NCBI GenBank assembly: GCA_964386435.1
Contig: CAYLSV010000006.1
Coordinates: forward strand, 15,932-79,931
Direction: 5' to 3'
DNA length: 64,000 nt
Source: CAYLSV01 sp964386435
Lineage (GTDB): Bacteria > Planctomycetota > Phycisphaerae > Tepidisphaerales > Tepidisphaeraceae
Below the pieces are notes generated by a model that worked only from the letters and a program-made list of their open reading frames with translations, was not told the DNA's origin and searched no databases. A program made the position numbers and the translations under genes. Numbering within the stretch: position 1 is the first letter of the stretch; every line of letters starts with the position of its first letter. Shown here piece after piece: positions 22,459 to 31,979 of the stretch.

Positions 22459-25428
22459 TCAGATTGTCGTGCCGAAGCGGCTCCGCAACACGCCGAAGTC
22501 GGCCAAGTTCACCACGCCGTCGCCGGTGGCGTCGCCAGCGTCGAAGAACCGATCCGTGGCCCCGAAGTTCGCCCGCAGAATGCCGAAGTCGGCCAAATCG
22601 ACCCGGAAGTCGTTGTTGAAGTCGGCCAGCAGGAACCCGAAGTCGACGACCGCCGAAGCGATTAGGGCGTTGCCGGCGGCGTCGGCGACGGAGCCGGCGG
22701 CGAGGGTGGCGGTGAAGCGGCCCTCCGGCAACGCCCCCGGCTGGTTCCATTGCAGGGCGAGCGTCTGGTCGTCAACTGTCGCGTCGAAGTTGCTGCTCGG
22801 CAGAATCGTGTTCGTCGTCGTGTTCCGCACCGTCACGTCGGCGGCGGCGAACGTGGCCGGATCGATCGGCTCGTCGAGCTCGAACGTGATGGCGAACGCG
22901 CCGCTCATCGAGAAGTCGCTGGCGACGAGTCGCGGGGCCGTGGTGTCGAGCAGGTTGAATTCGGCGAACGTCCGGGCCATCACCGTCTGGCGGGTGGCGG
23001 CGTCGGTGATCGACTCGAACGGGAAGCCGAAGTTGACGACCTGGCCGCCGGCGGCGTTGGTGAACGAGGTGGCCGCCCCGCCGCCGGTGGTGTACCGGAG
23101 GACGACCTCGCCGCCGGATCGGGCGTCGAGGACGTCGGGGAAGTCGACGTCGTAGCTGCCCTGGCTGCCGTCGTCGAAGGTGAGATTGATGTCGGCGAAG
23201 ATCGTGTTGCTGACGCCGCTGGCCGCGTAGGAGTTGGCGTCGTCGGCGACGTAGTCGCTGCCGAGCGTGCTCTGGTAAAAGCCGACGCCGCCGCCGAGGG
23301 CATCGAGGTCCCAGCCGATCTCCGAACCGCTGGCGAACAGGTTGCCGCCGTTATTCAGGTACGCGGCCACCGCCGACTGCTCGGCGCTGCTGAACGTCTC
23401 ATTTGCCGTCGACTCCTCGCCGGCCAACCAGATCACGGCGTCGTAGTTCGCCAAGCTCACGCGGCCGTCGGCGACGTGCTCGTTCTGCACCGTGGCGACG
23501 TTGAACCCCGCCGGCAACGCGTTGGCGGCGACGGCGGCGTAATCGAAGCTGTTGACGCTGCGGGTGCGGACGCGGTCGAACATCACGGCCCCGAAGTTGC
23601 TCGGCGGGTTGTAGTTCAGGCTCGTCGTCTGCCGGGCGTTCTGCTGCCGGGTGACGCGGTCGAAGGCGTCGACGATCAAAACTGACGGCGCGGCGACGCC
23701 AACCGATGCCACGCTCACCACCCGGCTCGGCACGCTGCTGCCGCCGGCGTTTTCGAGCATTAGCCGGAAGTGCAACGGCCCGTCCGACGCCGGCAGCTCG
23801 TTCGCCGCGACGGTCACGCTCGACCCGCTGATCGGCTTCGTCACCAACGGCACGTAGCCGCGGCCGTCGGTGGAGACTTCGACCCGCACCCGCTGGGCCG
23901 AATCGACGTTGTAGCCGGCGAAGCTGCTGCCGGTGTTGCCGCTGACCTGGGCGAAGTCCAGCCGCACGCCGCCGTCGAAGGTCGGCTCGCCCCGCACCGC
24001 CGCCGCCGGGAGCGGCGGGAAAACCAGCGGCGTGCCGGAGAACTGGTTGAAGTACCGGATCAACGACTCGGTCGTCGCCCGGCCGGTGGCGTCACGGACC
24101 GTCGGGTCCCGCAAAAGCTGGGCGTCCTGCACGTTGTCGTGGAAACCGATTTCGATGATCGTCGCGTCGAACTCGTTGCCCGTCGCCTGGCCGCTGATCT
24201 CGCCGTAGGCCGCGCCCAGCGTCAGGGTGCCGCGGTTGGCCCATGAATGCTCGAAGCCCGCCGGGCCGTCGACGCCGAGGAAGGTGTCGTTGATCTCGCG
24301 GGCGGTGAGCTCGGCCAGCGTCGCCTGGTTCGGCGTGCTGCCGCGGCTGCTGGTGTTGATCAACGACAGCACGCCCCGCGCGTTGCCGTTGAACGCGTTG
24401 GTGTGGTAACCGATGTAAACCGCCTCGCCGTATGGGGCGGCGTTCATGTGCCGGGCGAACCGCGGCGGGGCCGAGACGTTGGCCGACTCGTCGTCGCTGC
24501 TGACCACGAACTGCCCGAAGCTCGTGCCCTGGCCGACGCTCCGCTGGATCCAGTAGAGGCTGGCCTCGTCCTCGCGGGTTTGGCCGCTGATGCCGCTGCC
24601 GCGGTCGACGTCGCCGCGGCCGTTGCCGAAGCGAATGGCGTCGGCGATGATCACGCCGCCGTTCGCCTCGCTGCTGATCGTGACGCTGCCGTTGGTGCCG
24701 GCGTCGAAGTGGTAGGTGCCGAGGTAGACCCAGCCCTTGCCGATTTTCGTGTGGTCGACGCGGATCTCGCTGATGCCGCCCGAGTGCTCCACCTGGTAAA
24801 GCTGCTCGGCCCGGTTGGCGCTGTCGAGCACCCAGGTGTAAACCGGCCAGTCGCCGCCCTCGGGGAGGTCCGGCCGGTAAGTGGCGGTGTTGCTGCCGCT
24901 CGGATTAGATTGGGCGAAGCGGTACGGCAGGTCGCCGGGGTCGCCGTAGTAGACGGGGCTGCTGCTGTTGCTCCAGTTGCCGCTGAAGCTGACGCCGAGG
25001 TCGTCGTTGTCGAGCACCACCTCCAGCGGCTGGTTGCCGATCGGCCGCAGCGGCACCACCGTCGCCCCGGCCCGCAGCAGATGATCCGCGGTGTAGCGGA
25101 GTTGGTCCTGATTACCAAAGTCCTCGACCATGCCGTTGGTCAGCGGTCGCCCGGCGCGCCAGTTGTTGCCGTCGGCGGCGTAGCCGTGGCCCGCTCCGAG
25201 GAACACCGTCCGGCCGCTGAGCGCCCCGTCGTGACCCCCCGTATCGGCCGCCGCGCCGGCAACCACGTCGGGTGCCGCGACCGTCGCCGCCGCGGCCTGG
25301 GACATTGCCACCGGGCCGATCGTCCGCACCGGCTGCCGTTCCATTGTGATGGCCGGAAAAAACGTCCGCACGTCCGCCAGCAACCGCCGCGGCTCCAGAA
25401 CCTCCACCGATGCGTCACGCTCGAACAT
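22459..25428 (-). CDS. Secreted N-acetylmuramoyl-L-alanine amidase-like protein with LEPR-XLL and dockerin-like repeats
   Basis: Predicted protein of 989 residues. LEPRRLLA at residues 11-18 is the planctomycete LEPR-XLL motif. The amidase_3 catalytic parts are TVFLGAGHGYAADG (about 72-85), VYIGYHTNAFNGNARG and ATIIEIGFHDN. Between the first and second lies a golvesin-like beta domain (WPVYTWVLDSANRAEQLYQV, WVYLGTYHFDAG). Later come an Ig/Fn3-like part, an alpha/beta region (SVLIVDAFDRV ... AVIWLAGEE), an Ig-like domain and a C-terminal dockerin-like pair (DFNNDFRVDLADFGILRANFG). Third gene of a three-gene operon, 9 bases after its neighbour. Likely acts on peptidoglycan or other surface material. 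Confidence 0.78.
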   Translation of the reverse strand: MFERDASVEVLEPRRLLADVRTFFPAITMERQPVRTIGPVAMSQAAAATVAAPDVVAGAAADTGGHDGALSGRTVFLGAGHGYAADGNNWRAGRPLTNGMVEDFGNQDQLRYTADHLLRAGATVVPLRPIGNQPLEVVLDNDDLGVSFSGNWSNSSSPVYYGDPGDLPYRFAQSNPSGSNTATYRPDLPEGGDWPVYTWVLDSANRAEQLYQVEHSGGISEIRVDHTKIGKGWVYLGTYHFDAGTNGSVTISSEANGGVIIADAIRFGNGRGDVDRGSGISGQTREDEASLYWIQRSVGQGTSFGQFVVSSDDESANVSAPPRFARHMNAAPYGEAVYIGYHTNAFNGNARGVLSLINTSSRGSTPNQATLAELTAREINDTFLGVDGPAGFEHSWANRGTLTLGAAYGEISGQATGNEFDATIIEIGFHDNVQDAQLLRDPTVRDATGRATTESLIRYFNQFSGTPLVFPPLPAAAVRGEPTFDGGVRLDFAQVSGNTGSSFAGYNVDSAQRVRVEVSTDGRGYVPLVTKPISGSSVTVAANELPASDGPLHFRLMLENAGGSSVPSRVVSVASVGVAAPSVLIVDAFDRVTRQQNARQTTSLNYNPPSNFGAVMFDRVRTRSVNSFDYAAVAANALPAGFNVATVQNEHVADGRVSLANYDAVIWLAGEESTANETFSSAEQSAVAAYLNNGGNLFASGSEIGWDLDALGGGVGFYQSTLGSDYVADDANSYAASGVSNTIFADINLTFDDGSQGSYDVDFPDVLDARSGGEVVLRYTTGGGAATSFTNAAGGQVVNFGFPFESITDAATRQTVMARTFAEFNLLDTTAPRLVASDFSMSGAFAITFELDEPIDPATFAAADVTVRNTTTNTILPSSNFDATVDDQTLALQWNQPGALPEGRFTATLAAGSVADAAGNALIASAVVDFGFLLADFNNDFRVDLADFGILRANFGATDRFFDAGDATGDGVVNLADFGVLRSRFGTTI

Positions 25429-25437
25429 TCTAGAAGT

Positions 25438-26061
25438 TTACACCAAGGCTGACCGCTGTGTTCGATCTTTTCCCGCAAAAGCGGCGAAAATCGACGAACT
25501 CGGCGGCGGCAACGTCTGGCCGAAGTTGCCCCGCAGGATGCCGAAGTCAGCAAGGTTCACCGTGCCGTCGTAGTTGAAGTCGCCGGTGGCGAACGTGCCC
25601 GGCTCGCCGAACCCGGCGCGGAGTCGGCCGAAGTCGGCGAGGTTCACCGTGCGGTCACGGTTGGCGTCGGCGGCGAGGACGAAGAAGTCGAGCACCGCCG
25701 GGCCAACCGATGCGTTGCCGCTCGTGTCCGTCACCGCCCCGGCCGCCACCGTCGCCTCATAGTTGCCGTCCGGCAACGGCCCGAAGTTGGCGGTGTCGTA
25801 GACCAAGTCGAACGCCCGGCTCGGCGTCACCTCGATGACCGAGAACCGCGCCGCCGGCAGCACGGCGTCTGTCGTCAGGTTCCGCACCGTCACGTCGGTC
25901 GCCGTGAATGTCGCCGCCTCGATCTGCTCATCGAAGTCGACGCCAATCGCCTGGCGGTCCTGGAAAAAGAACCGAAGCTCGTCCACCGCCGGCGGACGCA
26001 GATCGCCGCCGCAGCAACTGAGCAGGCGGCGGTCTTCCAAAGGTTCGAGAGTCGGGTTCAT
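25438..26061 (-). CDS. LEPR-XLL / Ig-like / dockerin-like small secreted protein
   Basis: Predicted protein of 207 residues. LEPLEDRRLLS opens it (LEPR-XLL type), followed by one Ig-like beta domain of about 90 residues (IGVDFDEQIEAATFTATDVT, LPDGNYEATVAAGAVTD) and a dockerin-like pair, DANRDRTVNLADFGRLRAGFG and DFNYDGTVNLADFGILRGNFG, each with a calcium-loop Dx[N/D]xD pattern. No catalytic domain, so probably a scaffold or adaptor part. AGGTGA precedes the ATG; 3 bases separate it from the upstream operon gene. The Ig-like domain is paralogous to those in both neighbours. Confidence 0.75.
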   Translation of the reverse strand: MNPTLEPLEDRRLLSCCGGDLRPPAVDELRFFFQDRQAIGVDFDEQIEAATFTATDVTVRNLTTDAVLPAARFSVIEVTPSRAFDLVYDTANFGPLPDGNYEATVAAGAVTDTSGNASVGPAVLDFFVLAADANRDRTVNLADFGRLRAGFGEPGTFATGDFNYDGTVNLADFGILRGNFGQTLPPPSSSIFAAFAGKDRTQRSALV

Positions 26062-26064
26062 GAT

Positions 26065-28488
26065 TCACCTCGCGAAAATGCCCGACGCCACGCCCCGCCG
26101 CGTCATGCCGCCGAAAAACAGCGACGGTGCCGCGGCCATCGGCGGCGGCACGGTGTCGCCGAAGTTCGCCCGCAGGATGCCGAAGTCGGCGAGGTTCACC
26201 ACGCCGTCGTAGTTGAAGTCGGCCTCGCTGAACAACGGGTCGTCCGCCCGGCCGAAGTTCGCCCGCAGCGCCCCGAAGTCGGCCAGGTTCACCGTTCGGT
26301 TGCGGTCGGCATCGCCGGGCAGCCAGAAGAAATTCACGGCCGGGGCACCCTCCAGCGCGTTTTCCGCGGCGTCGATGATGCCGGCGTTGTTGAGTGTCGC
26401 CTCATAGTTCCCCGGCGGCGTCTGCACGGCATCGAGCGCGAATGTCGCCGTTCTGGCCAGGCTGTCGTAGATCACCGTCGCCCCGACGATTGGCAGAAAA
26501 ATGTTGGTGTCGACGTCCCGCAGCCGCAGATCCAGCACGTCGACGCTCGGCCCGACGTCTTCGCTGAACTCGAAGATAACGGCCAGTTGTTGCTCGAACT
26601 CGAACGCCGTGGCCACGACGGTCGGGTTGATGATGTCGTTGGTGCTGTCGAACTCGGTGGAGCCGGCGTCGGCCAGGCCGCCGATGATGCGGGCGAACGG
26701 GTTGTCGCGTTGATCGAAGCTCAGCGGCTGGTCGTCGCCGCCGCCGAGGCGGTTGTTGAAGCCGGGATCAACGGCCAGGGCGTTGGTGCCGATGTCGATC
26801 GCCGGGCTGGTCGACAACGGCGGCTGGGTGCGCGTCCGGCCGCCGTAGGCGTCGAGCGGGGAGAGGTTGGGCGTGTCGGAGAAGACGTCGCCGCCGCTGG
26901 GCGTGGCCGGGGTGAGGCCGATGCCGAGCAGGTTGCCGCCGAAGCTGCCGATGGCCGCGTCGACGGCCCCGGTGTCGCCCACCGGCCGCGAGACGTCGGC
27001 GTCGCCGGAGACGTTGCCCGAGACGATCGAGTTGGCGAACGCCACCTCGGCGAGGTCGAGGTTGGCGACGGTCGCCTGCGCCGTGAGGCCGCCGGTGCCG
27101 TTGGGGTCGGTGGCGGTGTTCTCGGTGATCGTCGCGTGGATGAACAGCGCGTCGACCTCGGCCGCCCCGCGGTCGGCGCCCGTCAGCGGGTTGCCAAACG
27201 CATCGGTGGTCCGCCCCGCCGCGGTCAGATCGATGCCGCCGCGGGTGCCGGCGGCGTTCTGGCTGACGATCGAGTTCACCACCGTCACCGGCACCGCCAC
27301 GTCGTCGGCCGCCGAGCCGGGCAACGGCGCGTCGGGGCTGGCGATGACCGAGAAGCCGCCGCCGAAGCTCAGGCCGTTGGGGTTAATCGCCGAGTTTTCG
27401 GAAATTTCCGAGCGATCAATGAACAACGCGGTGCCGTTGCCGCCCTGCAGGACGAACCCGCCGCCGCTGGCGTCAATGCCAACGGCCCGGTTGTCGATGA
27501 TGCGGGCCTGCACCAGATTCGCCGCCGCGTCGACGGCGAAGAACCCGCCGCCGATGCGGGCGACGTTGCTGTCGACGCGGGTGCGGATCAGGTCCAGACT
27601 GGCCGGCGCGATCGGCGACCGCGTCGCCCCGCCGCCACCGCCGGCCATCGCCGCCGAGATGTCCGGGTCGATGGCCGCCACGCCGGTCGAGCCGTCGACG
27701 AGGAACAAGCCGCCGCCGAAGTCGGCGCTGTTGCCTTCGATCGAGAAGTTCTCGAAGCGGGCCCGGTTCCAGACGTACGCCCCGCCGCCTTGGCTGCCGG
27801 GGCCGCCGGCCTCGTTGTTGAGAATCGTGCCGCCCGAGGTCGAGAGGCTGCCGCCGGGCAGGATGAAGATCGCCCCGCCGACGGCAATCTCGCCGGCCGG
27901 CGCGGTGGCCGGTTCGGACGCGTTGTTCAGCTCGATGGTGCTCTCGATGACGACCACGTCGCCGGGCATGCGAATCGCCCCGCCGTCGGCCGCCCGGTTG
28001 TTGGCCAGGCGCGAGCCGTCGAGCGTGAGCGTCGAGCCGACGCCGTTGGGGCCGGGCTCGCCGAAGGCGGCGGCATAGATCGAGCCGCCGTCGTTGCCAC
28101 GGCCGTCGGACGCGACGCCGGCGAAGCCGTTCACCAGCTCCATCCGCTCGAGCGTCAGACTCGTCGGCCCGTTGATGCGAAAGTGTCGCGAGTTGAACGC
28201 GGCATCGATCCGCAGACCGGTTGCCGGGGGCGAGAGCGTCAGGTCGTCGCTGACCACAAGCTCGCCGCCGGTGAGGTCGATGGTCTGCTTCGTATCGAAC
28301 AAGCTGGAGAACGCGATCACGTCGTTGCTGCCCGCGGCGTTGGCCTGGGCGACGGCCTCGCGAAGGGTGGTCACGCCGTCGTTCGGGTTCACCACGTCGA
28401 GCGTGCTGTCGACGGTGAACGTCGCGAGCAGCCGGCGGGATTCGAGCGGCTCGAGTAAAGCCGGGGGGCGGGAGGGGTTGTCGTGCAT
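26065..28488 (-). CDS. LEPR-XLL parallel beta-helix (choice-of-anchor Q-like) protein with dockerin-like repeats
   Basis: Predicted protein of 807 residues. LEPLESRRLLA near residue 12, then a beta-helix of right-handed type with polymorphic-membrane-protein-like repeats (DGGAIRMPGDVVVIEST, GGAIFILPGG, GGAYVWNRARFENFSIEGN, GGGFFAVDAAANLVQA). The ending AGSTEFD resembles the choice-of-anchor Q domain. An Ig-like domain and a dockerin-like pair (NLADFGALRANFG, NLADFGILRANFG) follow. Large surface proteins of this type are adhesins or polysaccharide binders; no catalytic site seen. First gene of the operon 28488 to 22459. Confidence 0.75.
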   Translation of the reverse strand: MHDNPSRPPALLEPLESRRLLATFTVDSTLDVVNPNDGVTTLREAVAQANAAGSNDVIAFSSLFDTKQTIDLTGGELVVSDDLTLSPPATGLRIDAAFNSRHFRINGPTSLTLERMELVNGFAGVASDGRGNDGGSIYAAAFGEPGPNGVGSTLTLDGSRLANNRAADGGAIRMPGDVVVIESTIELNNASEPATAPAGEIAVGGAIFILPGGSLSTSGGTILNNEAGGPGSQGGGAYVWNRARFENFSIEGNSADFGGGLFLVDGSTGVAAIDPDISAAMAGGGGGATRSPIAPASLDLIRTRVDSNVARIGGGFFAVDAAANLVQARIIDNRAVGIDASGGGFVLQGGNGTALFIDRSEISENSAINPNGLSFGGGFSVIASPDAPLPGSAADDVAVPVTVVNSIVSQNAAGTRGGIDLTAAGRTTDAFGNPLTGADRGAAEVDALFIHATITENTATDPNGTGGLTAQATVANLDLAEVAFANSIVSGNVSGDADVSRPVGDTGAVDAAIGSFGGNLLGIGLTPATPSGGDVFSDTPNLSPLDAYGGRTRTQPPLSTSPAIDIGTNALAVDPGFNNRLGGGDDQPLSFDQRDNPFARIIGGLADAGSTEFDSTNDIINPTVVATAFEFEQQLAVIFEFSEDVGPSVDVLDLRLRDVDTNIFLPIVGATVIYDSLARTATFALDAVQTPPGNYEATLNNAGIIDAAENALEGAPAVNFFWLPGDADRNRTVNLADFGALRANFGRADDPLFSEADFNYDGVVNLADFGILRANFGDTVPPPMAAAPSLFFGGMTRRGVASGIFAR

Positions 28489-28651
28489 TTTCGGTCCGGT
28501 CGGTTGGTGGCCGGTCAACCTAATCTGACGCCGCCGCGGCGGGAAGCGTGATCCGATAAAAGTTGTGCGACTGTTCGCCGTGTCCGCCAGCTCCGGGTGT
28601 GTCGGTGGTAACGGTTGTGCAACGGCGGGTCGGGCTGGGAATGATGAGGGC

Positions 28652-29372
28652 GTGGGCGACGCCGCCAACATCCCGGCCGAGGGCGTGTTGCTGTGCGAGT
28701 CGTGCGGGTACGCGCTGCAGGGGTTGCCCGAGGGCGGCCGTTGCCCGGAGTGCGGGACGCCGATCGCCGACAGCGCCCGACCGAGCCGGGGGCCGACGCG
28801 GTTCGAGCAGAAGCCAAGCGTCGTGACGTTGCTGCGGACAGCGGCAACGTCGGTCGTGCGGCCGGTGGCATTTTTCAAACAGTTGCAGTCACGGCCCGGC
28901 GAGGTGGTGCGGCGGCGGGCGCGGTGGTTCCGATGGCTGCACGTCATGGTCATCGCCCTGCTCGCCGCCGCGGCGCTGCTGACGCACGCGCGGCTCATGG
29001 GCCTGATCAACTGGCTGCCGGGCGGCTGGCTCTACCCGGCCGGCGGGCTGCTGGTGCCGATCCTGGGGTTGACGCTGCTCGGGTTGCTGTGGTGCGTGAC
29101 GGTGCTGACGGCGTGGGAGGCCGCCCACCGCGGGCTGCGGCTGCCGGCGGCGTCGCGGCCTGACCTACCTGCTGCCCGGCGGGCTGCTGGTCACGCTCAT
29201 CGTCGCGGCCACGGTCGGCACCTATGCCACGCTGTTCCTCACCGGCCGCACCGACTTCGGCAGCGTCGGCTACTACCTCTACACGCTCGCCGGGCAGGTG
29301 GTGCTGGGCGGCATCTACCTGTTCCTGACGTACTGGCGGGCGATGACCGGGCTGATGTACGCGACGCGATGA
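28652..29372 (+). pseudogene. Zinc-ribbon multi-pass membrane protein, split by a frameshift
   Basis: From GTG 28652 the first frame encodes a zinc ribbon CESCGYAL ... CPECGTPI (two CxxC) and then hydrophobic helices (HVMVIALLAAAALLTHARL, GGLLVPILGLTLLGLLWCV). Around 29150-29165 that frame turns Arg/His-rich, while another frame continues with good membrane helices (LTYLLPGGLLVTLIVAATVG, GQVVLGGIYLFLTYWRAMTG) to a TGA at 29372. One indel would restore a protein of about 240 residues, of the zinc-ribbon/Yip1-like style common in planctomycetes. True mutation and sequencing error cannot be told apart. AATGAT lies 6 bases before the start. Confidence 0.7.
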
Positions 29373-29392
29373 CGTGGTTCTAGCATCGCTGC

Positions 29393-30313
29393 GTGTTCAC
29401 CGTCACCGCCACCGCGACCCGGACCCACGAGACGCCAAACCACCCTGAGCGGCCCGAACGGCTGGAGGCGGCGCTGGCGGGGTTAAATGAGGCCAAGGTG
29501 ACGCCGGACCTCGACCTCGCCGAGCCGCCGGAGGACGTCGACGAATTGATCCGCCTGATCCACCCGCAGCGGCATCTGGACGAAGTCTGGGCGGCGTGCA
29601 AAAACGGCGTGCCGCTGGACGCCGACACCGACGCCGACCCGGCCGCTTGGTCGGCCGCCCGCTTGGCCGTCGGGGCGACGGCGCGGGCGGTGGAGAAGGC
29701 ACTGGGCGGGGCCGACCGCGCCCTTGTCGTCACCCGGCCGCCGGGCCACCACGCCGAGCCGACGCGGGCGATGGGGTTCTGCTACTTCAACCAGATCGCC
29801 ATCGCTGCGAAGCTCGCCCAGACCCGGTACAACCTTGGCCGCGTCGCCATCGTCGACATCGACGTCCACCACGGCAACGGCACCCAAGCCGCCTTCTACG
29901 CCGACCCGTCGGTCCTGTTCATCTCCCTCCACGAGGACCCGGCCACCTGCTACCCCCACACCACCGGCCATTCCGCCGAAACCGGCGCCGACGCTGGCCT
30001 CGGCTTCAACCTCAACCTCCCCCTCCCCGCCGGCACCGACGACGTCGGCTTCCTCGCCGTCCTGAGCGGTGATGCCCTGCCGCGGCTGCGGGAATTTGCT
30101 CCCGATTTGCTCCTGATCTCTGCCGGCTTCGACGCCCACCGTGACGACCCGCTGGCCCACCTGAACCTCACCGCCGGCGGCTTCGGCCAAATCACTCGCG
30201 ACCTGCTCACCGCGACCAACGTGCCGACCGTCAGCGTGCTCGAAGGCGGCTACCACCTTGATGCCCTGCGGGAAAGCGTCGCGGCGCACGCGGCGGCGCT
30301 TCATGCCGGCTAA
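29393..30313 (+). CDS. Histone deacetylase family protein
   Basis: Predicted protein of 306 residues starting at GTG 29393. It carries the full HDAC/acetoin-utilisation-AcuC active site: RPPGHHAEP (tandem His), VDIDVHHGNGTQ (zinc Asp and His), SAGFDAHRDDPL (second zinc Asp) and the late Gly-rich LEGGYHLDAL. Bacterial members deacetylate polyamines or small acetylated compounds, or act as deacetylases of proteins. TAGCAT ends 6 bases before the GTG, and the start is 20 bases after the preceding broken gene. Confidence 0.92.
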   Translation: MFTVTATATRTHETPNHPERPERLEAALAGLNEAKVTPDLDLAEPPEDVDELIRLIHPQRHLDEVWAACKNGVPLDADTDADPAAWSAARLAVGATARAVEKALGGADRALVVTRPPGHHAEPTRAMGFCYFNQIAIAAKLAQTRYNLGRVAIVDIDVHHGNGTQAAFYADPSVLFISLHEDPATCYPHTTGHSAETGADAGLGFNLNLPLPAGTDDVGFLAVLSGDALPRLREFAPDLLLISAGFDAHRDDPLAHLNLTAGGFGQITRDLLTATNVPTVSVLEGGYHLDALRESVAAHAAALHAG

Positions 30314-30322
30314 GCGTCTGCT

Positions 30323-30970
30323 CTACGGATCCGTCGGCCGCTGGATGGTCGGCCAGACGGCAACCGTCGCGAGGGTGTGGCCGATGCGTTCGGTGATCGG
30401 CACCGTGCGGACCTGACGGAAGCCGGCGAGGACTTCCTTCGTCGCCAGCACGTCCTCGAAGAGTTCGAGGTCCTTGGCGAGGACGTCGGCGTTGCTGTTG
30501 AACACGACGAGCACGAGGGCCGCTTGACGGATCGGCGTCTCGGCCTCCATCTTCTTGAGGTCCTTCACCACGGCCTGCCGCCACTGGGCCCCGTAGCTGC
30601 GGTGCGGGCGGTTGCCCTCGGCGTACTGCTTGGCGATCTTGATCTCGAGCCACAGGCCCTGCTCGGGGCCGACGGTGTTGGGCGGGTCGAACAGTGTCGG
30701 CGGCCGGCTGTCGAGCCGCAGCGGCGAACCTGGCGGCGTGAGGACCAGATCGCACCGCTGGCGGTTGTTGAGCTTGCGGCCGACGGTCGACGGGTAATGC
30801 ACCTCGCGGGCCACCTCGTACCCACCCAGCCCGGCGGCGAGGACGTCGTGGAGTTCGACTTCCTTCATCGAGTCGAGGCCGTAGACGGCCTGCTCAAGTT
30901 GCAAGTCGTCTTCCCGCTGCTTCAGCGCCGCGTGCAAAGCGTCGGCGAGCACGTCGTGACTCCAATCCAC
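30323..30970 (-). CDS. Uncharacterised protein, possible PD-(D/E)XK nuclease-like fold
   Basis: Predicted 215-residue soluble protein. The pattern RQRCDLVLTPPG, about 30 residues, then GLWLEIKIAKQ gives a D...ExK arrangement as in PD-(D/E)XK nucleases; a further helix (YGAQWRQAVVKDLKKM) and a strand (AALVLVVFNS) fit that fold. This is weak evidence and no family name is claimed. GTG 30970 is chosen because TACGCT lies exactly 6 bases upstream; a TTG two codons earlier is the alternative. It converges on the HDAC gene with 9 bases between stops. Confidence 0.55.
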   Translation of the reverse strand: MDWSHDVLADALHAALKQREDDLQLEQAVYGLDSMKEVELHDVLAAGLGGYEVAREVHYPSTVGRKLNNRQRCDLVLTPPGSPLRLDSRPPTLFDPPNTVGPEQGLWLEIKIAKQYAEGNRPHRSYGAQWRQAVVKDLKKMEAETPIRQAALVLVVFNSNADVLAKDLELFEDVLATKEVLAGFRQVRTVPITERIGHTLATVAVWPTIQRPTDP

Positions 30971-30989
30971 GGGCAAAGCGTACGCCGGA

Positions 30990-31883
30990 TCAGCGGTTGC
31001 CGAGGGCGCCGTCGGGAAGCGGCGGGATGGTCAACACGGTGCCGGGGCGGAGGCGGCCGGGGTCGTTGCCGATGGTGGCACGGTTGGCGTCGTAGATGTC
31101 GCGCCACAGGAACGCCTTGCCGTAGCGGGCCAAAGCGATGTCGGAAAGGGTGTCGCCCTCGGCGACGCGGTACTGGCGAACGGGATCGATCGCCCGCTCG
31201 ACCGTCGTGGTGCTGCCGACGCGGCCTTGGGCACCGCTGGTCAGCTCCGCCTCGGTGGGCAGGATGATCGTCATGCCCGGCCGCAGGCGGCGGGGATCAA
31301 CGTCGGGGTTGGCCCGCATCAGGGCCTGCCAACGCTTCTCGTCGCCGAGCTCTCGGCGAGCGATGCTGCTGAAGCTGTCGCCCTGCTGCACCGTGTACGT
31401 CCGCGGCCCGCTGGCGAGCGGCGTCGGCTCGATCGGCGGCCGCGAGGCGTTGCCCGTGGGTGCCGGGTCGTCATCCAGCGGCGGGCGGGTGATCAGCGGC
31501 GGCTCGTCGCCCCCGGCCCCGCCGTAAATTTGATCCCAATAATCGGTCGCACCAGCGTCGGCATACGTCGGCGTGGCGGCCGGGCCGTCGTCAAACATGC
31601 CGGCCCCCGGCTCGGGCTCGTCGGCCGTCAAATCCAGCACCGGGCCGCGGTCGTCGTCGATGGGCGGCGTCGGGCTCGTCTCGGTCACCACCAGCGGCGG
31701 CGGGTTATCGTCCACCACCGGCTCCTCCGGCGTCACCAGGTCCGTCGGCTCCTCCCCGTCGGCCGCCAGATCCCGCCCACCGTCGTTGCCGACAAGCTGC
31801 AGCACGGCGTAGAGGGCAAGGAACAACACCAGCACCGCAACGATGCTGAGGACGATCTGGAGCGTGTTGCGCTGGATTCGCAT
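30990..31883 (-). CDS. Membrane-anchored protein with two LysM domains
   Basis: Predicted 297-residue protein. One N-terminal membrane helix (LQIVLSIVAVLVLFLALYAV), then about 130 residues of acidic Pro-rich linker, then two LysM domains: YTVQQGDSFSSIARRELG ... LRPGMTIILP and YRVAEGDTLSDIALARYG ... LRPGTVLTIP. LysM binds N-acetylglucosamine in peptidoglycan or related glycans, so the protein probably tethers the inner membrane to the wall. It lies 19 bases upstream of the gene at 30323 on the same strand. Confidence 0.85.
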   Translation of the reverse strand: MRIQRNTLQIVLSIVAVLVLFLALYAVLQLVGNDGGRDLAADGEEPTDLVTPEEPVVDDNPPPLVVTETSPTPPIDDDRGPVLDLTADEPEPGAGMFDDGPAATPTYADAGATDYWDQIYGGAGGDEPPLITRPPLDDDPAPTGNASRPPIEPTPLASGPRTYTVQQGDSFSSIARRELGDEKRWQALMRANPDVDPRRLRPGMTIILPTEAELTSGAQGRVGSTTTVERAIDPVRQYRVAEGDTLSDIALARYGKAFLWRDIYDANRATIGNDPGRLRPGTVLTIPPLPDGALGNR

Positions 31884-31979
31884 TAGGGTTCACGCGCCGG
31901 CACGGCACGCCTTTGACAGAGTATACCGCGGCGGACCCGGAACGAGGTACGGGCGTTCTGCGGGTGACAGCGGGTGGTT

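Noticed and set aside
24247..28458. Long plus-strand open frames opposite the LEPR-XLL genes (up to 623 codons)
   Set aside because: They are compositional shadows of GC-rich minus-strand genes. Their translations are Ala/Val/Gly/Arg-rich without domain structure, while the minus strand carries signal motifs, Ig-like domains and dockerin-like pairs.
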